Below are positions 1 to 5,535 of a stretch of 9,533 nt of DNA, piece by piece. Position numbers and translations under genes: made by a program. The notes under the pieces were generated by a model. It did no database searches. It saw only the letters and a list, made by a program, of their open reading frames with translations, and was not told the origin of the DNA. Positions within the stretch are counted from its first letter, which is position 1; every line of letters begins with the position of its first letter. Source of the stretch: Chitinophagaceae bacterium (GTDB lineage: Bacteria > Bacteroidota > Bacteroidia > Chitinophagales > Chitinophagaceae); contig JAGOUF010000046.1 of NCBI GenBank assembly GCA_018061385.1, positions 1 through 9,533 of the forward strand, read 5' to 3'.

Positions 1-91
1 TTTTAGATTTAAAATATCTTGCCAATGCACTCATGCCAATGCCACCAATGCCTACAAAATAAATTTTCTCTATGTTCTTTAATTCAATCAT
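1..91 (-). CDS. murC: UDP-N-acetylmuramate--L-alanine ligase, N-terminal fragment
   Basis: This is the first 30 codons of MurC; the rest lies beyond base 1. MurC is the cytoplasmic ATP-dependent ligase that adds L-alanine to UDP-N-acetylmuramic acid, the first peptide step of peptidoglycan precursor synthesis. The visible part starts with ATG at 91-89 and reads into the Rossmann-type glycine-rich loop VGIGGIGMSALARYF at residues 13-27, which is characteristic of MurC and binds the UDP part of the substrate. It follows murG by 44 bases on the same strand, the usual murG-murC order of dcw clusters. The start is preceded by an A/C-rich 7-base repeat array rather than a Shine-Dalgarno sequence. 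The ATP-binding and C-terminal domains are not visible, so intactness cannot be judged. Confidence 0.96.
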   Translation of the reverse strand, partial: MIELKNIEKIYFVGIGGIGMSALARYFKSK

Positions 92-93
92 GA

Positions 94-128
94 AAACGTT
101 TATCGTTGTTTGTTACTCGTTGTTCGTT
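94..128 (-). repeat. 7-base periodic word array in the murG-murC spacer
   Basis: Read on the minus strand, five consecutive 7-base words each begin with AAC (consensus AACRNNN), from 128 down to 94, ending two bases before the murC start codon. Two 12-base copies (104-115 and 118-129) differ at one position and lie exactly 14 bases apart. The array fills most of the 44-base spacer. It is not a hairpin and has no terminator-like T-run. Its function is unknown to me. It matches the 7-base period of the murE-mraY spacer, although the words differ. Confidence 0.7.
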
Positions 129-135
129 ATTTATA

Positions 136-1272
136 TTATTCTATAAATTTTAGAATTTCTTTAGCTATTATTTCATCGGCATTTTTAATAGCCAAAGAAG
201 CAATATTTGCACTCAACCATTTTTGCAGATCTTCGTTTTTTGACAACTCTACAACTATTGATACTAACTTTTCTTTTGCCTCACTATCTTTTATTAGCAT
301 TGCAGCTTGCTTATCTACCAAAGTTTTTGCATTAGCGGTTTGATGGTCTTCTGCTGCCAACGGAAAAGGAACAAAAATTGATGGCTTACCTGCTACACAC
401 AATTCTGTTACTGCCATTGCACCTGCCCTACTAATTACCATATCGGCTGCTGCATAAGCCATTTCCATTTGAGTAATAAAATCGCTACACCAAATATTTT
501 GCTTACCAGTTGCCATTGCTTTATACTCAGTAGCTGTTGTTTTACCAGTTTGCCAAATGAGTTGTAAATCGTTTTGCTCAAACTCATTTATGTGTAAAGT
601 CAATGCTTCGTTAATGCTTCTTGCTCCCAAACTTCCTCCAACAGCCAATACTGTTTTTTTACTTTCATCCAATCCAAAAAAACGAATGCCTTCACTTTTT
701 GAAACTGTTGAATAAGCTATTGTTCTTCTTACAGGATTACCTGTAACCAATAATTTTTCACTAGGAAAAAATTTTTCCATCCCAGCACTTGCAACAAAAA
801 TTTTAGTTGCATTTTTTCCCAACATCATATTTGCTTTTCCTGCAAAAGAGTTACTCTCATGTATGAAAGTTGGAATGCCTTTTCGTTGTGCCGATTTTAA
901 TACTGGAAAAGTTGAATAGCCACCTACACCAATTACAGCATTGGGCCTAAACTCTTTTAAAATTGCACTTACTTGAAAAAAACTTTTTACCAACTTAAAT
1001 GGTAAGCCAATATTTTTTATCAAAGAACTTCTGTTAAATCCAGCTATATCTAACCCTTTTATTTCGTAACCAGCTTGTGGCACTTTTTCCATTTCCATTT
1101 TTCCTGTTGCACCAACAAACAAAATTTGAATGTTGGGTTGCATTTGCTTTAGTGCATTTGCAATTGCAATTGCAGGAAAAATATGACCACCTGTACCACC
1201 ACCTGCTATGATAATTCGACTTCCCCTAAAAGGAGAACCAGAGACTCCATTAGTATTTTTTTTTTCTTTCAA
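136..1272 (-). CDS. murG: UDP-N-acetylglucosamine--undecaprenyl-pyrophosphoryl-MurNAc-pentapeptide transferase
   Basis: MurG is the GT28-family, GT-B fold glycosyltransferase at the inner face of the membrane that adds GlcNAc to lipid I, making lipid II. The 378 residues are close to the usual 350-380. Visible motifs are the lipid I-binding loop GGGTGGHIFPA at 24-34 (H30), GVGGYSTFP at 115-123, HESNSFAGKAN at 138-148, the second glycine-rich loop GGSLGARSINE at 212-222, and the UDP-GlcNAc site SRAGAMAVTE at 281-290 with a Q-T-A-N-A stretch at 311-315. The start is uncertain. The frame offers TTG at 1272-1270 and no ATG before the G-loop; the first internal Met (residue 44) lies past it. An ATG at 1285-1283 would join the frame if the A10 run at 1256-1265 were one base shorter. 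The first 19 residues look like an extra, non-conserved leader. The stop is TAA at 138-136. Confidence 0.97.
   Translation of the reverse strand: MKEKKNTNGVSGSPFRGSRIIIAGGGTGGHIFPAIAIANALKQMQPNIQILFVGATGKMEMEKVPQAGYEIKGLDIAGFNRSSLIKNIGLPFKLVKSFFQVSAILKEFRPNAVIGVGGYSTFPVLKSAQRKGIPTFIHESNSFAGKANMMLGKNATKIFVASAGMEKFFPSEKLLVTGNPVRRTIAYSTVSKSEGIRFFGLDESKKTVLAVGGSLGARSINEALTLHINEFEQNDLQLIWQTGKTTATEYKAMATGKQNIWCSDFITQMEMAYAAADMVISRAGAMAVTELCVAGKPSIFVPFPLAAEDHQTANAKTLVDKQAAMLIKDSEAKEKLVSIVVELSKNEDLQKWLSANIASLAIKNADEIIAKEILKFIE
1221..1237 (-). repeat. Small hairpin inside the murG 5' coding region
   Basis: On the minus strand the arms TTCTCC and GGGGAA flank the loop TTTTA, giving six pairs including one G-U. 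It lies in the codons for MurG residues 12-18, just before the conserved G-loop, in a segment that is G+C-richer than its surroundings. It resembles spacer-type palindromic DNA more than coding sequence. Whether it affects translation is unknown. Confidence 0.4.
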
Positions 1273-1290
1273 AATATACTTTCATTTTAT

Positions 1291-1343
1291 CCCGTCAAAG
1301 ACGAGAAAGAACATATTGTATACGAAGTCGGAGACTTCGTACA
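1291..1343 (-). repeat. REP-like pair of hairpins in the ftsW-murG spacer
   Basis: The main palindrome at 1321-1341 has perfect 9-base arms (TACGAAGTC and its complement) around a 3-base loop. A second, smaller stem at 1293-1303 has arms CGTC/GACG around AAA. Both centre on the same pattern, GTC-YYY-GAC on the minus strand (TCC in one, TTT in the other). Two related palindromes close together resemble a bacterial REP doublet. Neither is followed by a T-run on the minus strand, so neither looks like an intrinsic terminator, and murG must be transcribed through them. Confidence 0.6.
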
Positions 1344-1352
1344 GCAAATGCT

Positions 1353-2660
1353 TTATATTGTTTTAACAACACTTACTTCTTTATTTTCTTTTACTGTTAT
1401 TAATGGTTCTAACAACGGTTCTTTACCTTCTAACTGTTCTACATTTCTTGCAACACTTAAAATAATTCCGATGGCTGCACAAGTAAATAAAAACGAACTA
1501 CCACCCATACTTACCAATGGAAGTGTAACCCCTGTAACTGGCACTATGTTTACATTTACAGCCATATTTGCAATGGCTTGAATTACCAATGTAAAGCTGA
1601 GTGCCAATGCTAAAAATGCTCCAAATGCATACGGACATTTTCTAAATATTTTTATACATCGAAACAAAAATGCCAGATAAATAAAAATAATTATTGCTCC
1701 ACCAAGCAGCCCATACTCTTCTATTATTATGCTATAAATAAAATCGTTATAAGCTTGCGGTAAAAAATTTCTTTGCTCACTATTACCAGGACCTTTGCCC
1801 ATTAAAATGCCACCTTTTGCAATAGCAATTTTTGCTTGTTGCACTTGATACGGCGTTTCGGCATTGTTTGCATAAATAAAATCTTGTACACGTTTTACCC
1901 AAGTACCCACACGACCAACTGATTTTATTTTATCGGTTGATGTGGTTGTTCTTTTTTCTATATCTTGTTTACCATCGTAGGTTAAAACTGCAACTGAAAC
2001 AATTAAACCTATTGGTATTAGTGCTACCAAAATGGTTAATGCAATGTGCTTTAAACTTATTCTTCCAATAAACATTAACAACAATGATGTAGCACCTGTA
2101 AGCAATGCATTGCTTAAATTGGCTGGCATAATTAATGCACAAATAATTGCTACCGGAATTACAACAGGCAAAAACCCTTGTTTAAAGTTTTTAATTACTT
2201 CTTGTTTTTTACTCATTGTTTTTGAGATGTACATAAACAATGCAAGCTTTGCAAAATCGCTTGATTGAATGGTCATATTAATGATGGGTAATTTTATCCA
2301 GCGACTACCTTCATTAATTTTTGTACCAAATAACCAAGTGTATAACAGCAACGGAATTGCAGCATAAAACAAAATGGTTGCTATTCGAGAAAACAATGTG
2401 TAATTAATTCGATGTAAAAAATACATTACCAATAAACCCAAAACAGTAAATGATAATTGTTTAAACAAGTACACCTCGTTATTCCCTTTATTCATTTTAT
2501 ATGCCAAAGAGCCTGTAGCACTGTATACTACTAAAACAGAAATTAAAGCCAACAACAATACAATTCCCCATATATATTTATCGCCATGGGTACGTTTCAA
2601 TATGGCTTCTTTATTTAGAGAAGCAAATGAAATATCTTTTATGTTTATTGAGTCTGCCAT
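1353..2660 (-). CDS. ftsW: SEDS-family septal peptidoglycan glycosyltransferase FtsW
   Basis: FtsW is the polytopic membrane glycosyltransferase that polymerises lipid II at the division septum, paired with the transpeptidase FtsI. The 435-residue protein shows about ten hydrophobic segments, the first near 32-50. The family signature GKGPGNSEQRNFLPQAYNDF spans 288-307, with the acidic residue expected to be catalytic at D306, followed by IIIEEYGLLGG at 311-321. The late motif NMAVNVNIVPVTGVTLPLVS at 365-384 leads into MGGSS at 385-389, also typical. The loop at about 228-270 is charged and longer than in E. coli FtsW. The ATG at 2660-2658 directly precedes ADSIN; a GGGG-type leader lies 8 bases upstream. 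It starts 46 bases after the murD stop codon and ends 80 bases before the TTG start of murG. RodA is the alternative SEDS protein, but the dcw position favours FtsW. Confidence 0.97.
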   Translation of the reverse strand: MADSINIKDISFASLNKEAILKRTHGDKYIWGIVLLLALISVLVVYSATGSLAYKMNKGNNEVYLFKQLSFTVLGLLVMYFLHRINYTLFSRIATILFYAAIPLLLYTWLFGTKINEGSRWIKLPIINMTIQSSDFAKLALFMYISKTMSKKQEVIKNFKQGFLPVVIPVAIICALIMPANLSNALLTGATSLLLMFIGRISLKHIALTILVALIPIGLIVSVAVLTYDGKQDIEKRTTTSTDKIKSVGRVGTWVKRVQDFIYANNAETPYQVQQAKIAIAKGGILMGKGPGNSEQRNFLPQAYNDFIYSIIIEEYGLLGGAIIIFIYLAFLFRCIKIFRKCPYAFGAFLALALSFTLVIQAIANMAVNVNIVPVTGVTLPLVSMGGSSFLFTCAAIGIILSVARNVEQLEGKEPLLEPLITVKENKEVSVVKTI

Positions 2661-2665
2661 GCCAC

Positions 2666-2684
2666 TATCCCCTTAAGAGAGATA
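2666..2684 (-). promoter_or_regulatory. Possible ribosome-binding site of ftsW inside a weak hairpin
   Basis: On the minus strand AAGGGG (2674-2669) lies eight bases before the ftsW ATG, a plausible Shine-Dalgarno-like element in a cluster whose other leaders are A-rich. The same bases fall in an imperfect 7-pair stem (two G-U pairs) spanning 2666-2684, which could partly mask it. This is a weak call from spacing and composition alone. Confidence 0.3.
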
Positions 2685-2706
2685 AAATATTTTTACTTTT
2701 AATAAC

Positions 2707-4047
2707 TTACAATTCTTTTACAGCTTCTTTAAATTGCTTGCCTCTATCTTCATAATTCTTAAACAAATCGAAACTTGCACAAGCTGGACTTAACAAAACC
2801 ACATCGCCTTTTGTACTTAATTTAAATGCTGTTATTACTGCCTTTTTAGCATTGTCTGTTTCAATAATTACAGGTACTTTATCTTTAAAAGCTTCCATAA
2901 TTTTTTTATTATCCAACCCCATACACACAATTGCTTTTACCTTTTGTTTCACCAATTCTTCCATTAAGGTATAGTCATTTCCCTTATCTGTACCACCCAA
3001 AATAAGTACAGTAGGTTTGTTCATACTTTCTAACGCAAACCAAGTACTGTTAATATTAGTTGCTTTACTGTCATTAATAAATTCTACGCCACGAACTGTT
3101 GCAACAAACTCCATTCGATGTTCTAAGCTTTGAAAATCTTTTACAGCTTCACGAATTTTTTCTTTTCTAATACCAATTGTAGATGCTGCAATACCTGCTG
3201 CCATGGTGTTGTAATTGTTGTGTTTTCCTTTAAGAGCAAAATCGTAAATGCTCATGCTTACTCTTTCTTCTTGAATGCGTAACATCATTTGATCGCCTTT
3301 AATGTAGCCGCCTTTTTTTACTTCGTGTTTCATGGAAAATGGTAATGGGTTAGTATTTGGGTTTAATGACTTCAATTTTTGAGTAATTACTTCATCATCT
3401 AAATTGTAAATGAAATAATCACTAATTGTTTGATTTTTTATGATATTGAATTTTGAATTGATATAGTTTTCGAATTGGTAATTGTATCGGTCTAAATGAT
3501 CTTCTGTAATATTTAGCAACACAGCTACGTCAGGACGAAAACTAATTATATCGTCTAATTGAAAAGAACTGATTTCGGACACATACCAATCTTTAGGATT
3601 TTCTGCCATTTGCTTTGCAATACTGTACCCAATATTGCCCACCAATGCACAACTCAATCCAGCAGTTTTACAGATATGATAGATTAGTGATGTACAAGTA
3701 CTTTTGCCATTGCTACCTGTAATACCAATTATTTTACTGTTGCCTTTAAATCTATATGCCAACTCGAACTCACTAATTACTGTTATTCCTTTTGCACGAA
3801 TGGCTTTCACCATTTCGTTTTTATCGGGAATGCCAGGGCTTTTCATCACCTCAGTTGCAGTTAGAATTTTTTCAGCAGTATGTTTGCCTTCTTCAAATTC
3901 AATTCCATTCTCAAAGAGCTCTTGTTTGTATTTGTCTTTTATTGTTCCGCCATCGCTCACAAATACTTCGTAACCTTTTTGCTTGCCCAACAAAGCTGAC
4001 CCAACTCCACTTTCACCTGCTCCAAGAATTACTAAACGATGTGCCAT
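2707..4047 (-). CDS. murD: UDP-N-acetylmuramoyl-L-alanine--D-glutamate ligase
   Basis: MurD is the cytoplasmic Mur ligase that adds D-glutamate to UDP-MurNAc-L-alanine using ATP. At 446 residues it has the full three-domain length. Domain 1 holds the UDP-binding loop LGAGESGVGSA at 8-18. The ATP P-loop GITGSNGKST is at 108-117, EISSFQLD at 158-165, and NITEDHLDRY at 179-188. The lysine expected to be carbamylated is K199 in YINSKF. The C-terminal region has GKHNNYN at 274-280, LEHRME at 308-313, NDSKATN at 325-331, and SPACASFDLF at 420-429 followed by NYEDRGKQF at 431-439. The E-I-S-S-F-Q-L and S-P-A-C-A-S-F-D motifs separate it from MurC, MurE and MurF. The ATG at 4047-4045 is preceded by five A residues that directly follow a long palindrome filling the mraY-murD spacer. 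Confidence 0.98.
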   Translation of the reverse strand: MAHRLVILGAGESGVGSALLGKQKGYEVFVSDGGTIKDKYKQELFENGIEFEEGKHTAEKILTATEVMKSPGIPDKNEMVKAIRAKGITVISEFELAYRFKGNSKIIGITGSNGKSTCTSLIYHICKTAGLSCALVGNIGYSIAKQMAENPKDWYVSEISSFQLDDIISFRPDVAVLLNITEDHLDRYNYQFENYINSKFNIIKNQTISDYFIYNLDDEVITQKLKSLNPNTNPLPFSMKHEVKKGGYIKGDQMMLRIQEERVSMSIYDFALKGKHNNYNTMAAGIAASTIGIRKEKIREAVKDFQSLEHRMEFVATVRGVEFINDSKATNINSTWFALESMNKPTVLILGGTDKGNDYTLMEELVKQKVKAIVCMGLDNKKIMEAFKDKVPVIIETDNAKKAVITAFKLSTKGDVVLLSPACASFDLFKNYEDRGKQFKEAVKEL

Positions 4048-4052
4048 TTTTT

Positions 4053-4133
4053 AATTTCACACAAAGCCAACTAAGAAAACAATGAAACAAAGGCTTTGTG
4101 TGCTTGGTATGCTTTGTTTCTTTGTGTGAAATT
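4053..4133 (-). repeat. Long palindrome of about 9-base words filling the mraY-murD spacer
   Basis: Perfect 14-base arms, 4053-4066 and 4120-4133, bound the element. A second inverted pair (4084-4092 and 4112-4120, 9 bases, sharing base 4120) nests inside. On the minus strand the first half is four words ending in AAG (CACACAAAG at 4128-4120, then 4119-4112, 4111-4103, 4102-4094). The second half is four words with roughly inverted composition, ending in CTTTGTGTG at 4066-4058. The outer arm begins right after the mraY stop codon and ends five bases before the murD ATG. On the minus strand it is followed by A residues, not T, so it is not an intrinsic terminator. It could act as an RNA stem between two cistrons, or simply be an inserted intergenic repeat. 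Confidence 0.8.
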
Positions 4134-5441
4134 TTATCGAATTTTCAATGTCATAATACTTGCTACAACCAACAACACTGTTATAATCCAAAACCTTACA
4201 GCAATTTTATTTTCGTGATATCCTTTCTTTTGATAGTGATGATGCAGTGGACTCATTAAGAAAACCCTTCGCCCCTCACCATACTTTTTCTTTGTGTATT
4301 TAAAGTATCCAACTTGAATCATGACACTTAAATTTTCTACTAAAAATATTCCACAGAAAATTGGGATCAACCATTCTTTTCTTACAATAATTGCCAATGA
4401 CGCAATGATGCCTCCCAATGCTAAACTTCCAGTATCGCCCATGAAAACCTGTGCTGGATAAGCGTTGTACCACAAGAACCCAATACAAGCACCTACAAAG
4501 GCTGCAACAAAAATGGACAACTCACCAAGGTTGGGTATGTACATAATATTTAAATAATCTGCAAACTTGTAGTTGCCACTTACATAAACAAATACCCCAA
4601 TTCCTATTCCTATTATTGCACTTACACCTGCTGCTAAACCATCTAAGCCATCTGTTAAGTTTGCACCATTACTTACTGCAGTAATAATTAGTGTAACAAT
4701 TAATATATACACAATCCAAGTAAATTGTTCAGCTCCAGGCCCAATCCAACTCACCAATTTGCTATAATTAAATTCATGGTTTTTAACAAAGGGAATTGTT
4801 GTAATTGGTGTTTTTACACGTACATATCTTTTCTCAACACCATCAATATTTCTAACCAAAACAGTAGAATCTTTCCCGTATTTTTCTGCTGCTTGTTTTT
4901 GATACGCTACTCCAATTACTTCTCTTTCTACCGTTACTGCATTGCTGAAATAAAGTGTTGTACCAATTATAATTCCTAACCCAACTTGACCAATAATTTT
5001 TGTAATGCCCGCCAATCCATCACTATCTTTTTTCTTATATGCTTCACCTTTTTCTTTGGCTGACTTTCTAGCTTTTATTTTAAAATAATCATCTAAAAAA
5101 CCAATTACACCCAACCAAACAGTACACAATACCATTAAGCGTATGTATACTTTATCTAAATTGGCAAACAATAAAGTGGGAATTAAAATACTGAGTAAGA
5201 TGATGATTCCACCCATTGTTGGCGTTCCTTTCTTTTGCATTTGTCCTTCTAAACCCAAATCTCTAACACTTTCGCCAATTTGCTTTTTTTGCAAATACAG
5301 AATAATGCGTTTACCATACACTGTTGCTATAACCAACGAAAGCAATACAGCCATTGCAATTCGAAATGTTAAGAACTGAAATAAGCCAGCTCCTGGAACA
5401 TTGAATTCTTGCTTTAGCCAAGTGAATAAATGGTATAACAT
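4134..5441 (-). CDS. mraY: Phospho-N-acetylmuramoyl-pentapeptide transferase
   Basis: MraY is the integral membrane enzyme that transfers phospho-MurNAc-pentapeptide to undecaprenyl phosphate, making lipid I. The 435 residues form about ten membrane segments. Family motifs are GTPTMGGI at 72-79, FLDDYFK at 115-121 with the Asp pair D117/D118, [14 protein letters not shown] at 257-270, [19 protein letters not shown] at 326-344 (catalytic-site Asp D336), and [11 protein letters not shown] at 397-407. It is about 75 residues longer than the E. coli protein. Most of the excess is a charged loop at about 168-232 between membrane segments, with a smaller lysine-rich insertion at 122-140, as usual for Bacteroidota. 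The start is ATG at 5441-5439. It follows murE directly without murF, and murE-mraY-murD is the normal order in this phylum. Confidence 0.98.
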   Translation of the reverse strand: MLYHLFTWLKQEFNVPGAGLFQFLTFRIAMAVLLSLVIATVYGKRIILYLQKKQIGESVRDLGLEGQMQKKGTPTMGGIIILLSILIPTLLFANLDKVYIRLMVLCTVWLGVIGFLDDYFKIKARKSAKEKGEAYKKKDSDGLAGITKIIGQVGLGIIIGTTLYFSNAVTVEREVIGVAYQKQAAEKYGKDSTVLVRNIDGVEKRYVRVKTPITTIPFVKNHEFNYSKLVSWIGPGAEQFTWIVYILIVTLIITAVSNGANLTDGLDGLAAGVSAIIGIGIGVFVYVSGNYKFADYLNIMYIPNLGELSIFVAAFVGACIGFLWYNAYPAQVFMGDTGSLALGGIIASLAIIVRKEWLIPIFCGIFLVENLSVMIQVGYFKYTKKKYGEGRRVFLMSPLHHHYQKKGYHENKIAVRFWIITVLLVVASIMTLKIR

Positions 5442-5444
5442 AAA

Positions 5445-5535
5445 TTAATTTCTTAGTTGTTAGATGTTAGTTGACTGTAGTTCATATTACCTGTCATCTA
5501 TCATCTTAAATTTGTCATCTTAAATTTGTCATCTT
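5445..5535 (-). repeat. 7-base periodic array in the murE-mraY spacer
   Basis: Read on the minus strand in one fixed 7-base register, AAGATGA occurs at 5535-5529, 5521-5515 and 5507-5501, separated by two copies of CAAATTT, and is followed by TAGATGA (5500-5494). After three degenerate words, the same register resumes with AACTAAC, ATCTAAC and AACTAAG at 5472-5452. The strongest part is a 14-base unit repeated two and a half times. The first word overlaps the last two bases of the murE stop codon. It does not form a strong hairpin. The 7-base period is shared with the murG-murC spacer. Confidence 0.75.

Noticed and set aside
110..343. Plus-strand frame of 77 codons
   Set aside because: It is antisense to the end of murG and begins in the repeat-filled spacer; nothing in it supports a protein.
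1183..1581. 132-codon open frame on the plus strand
   Set aside because: It lies opposite the 5' end of murG, the spacer and the 3' end of ftsW, has a low-complexity phenylalanine-rich product and shows no family motif. It is a shadow of AT-rich coding DNA.
3704..4085. Two overlapping plus-strand frames of 89 and 97 codons
   Set aside because: Both lie opposite murD, whose motifs are intact, and they read as hydrophobic or compositionally odd shadows.
4053..4133. Intrinsic terminator after mraY
   Set aside because: The stem is AT-rich and followed on the minus strand by A residues, with no T-run; murD continues five bases later.
4300..4488. Minus-strand frame of 62 codons inside mraY
   Set aside because: It is an alternative frame within the well-supported mraY sequence.
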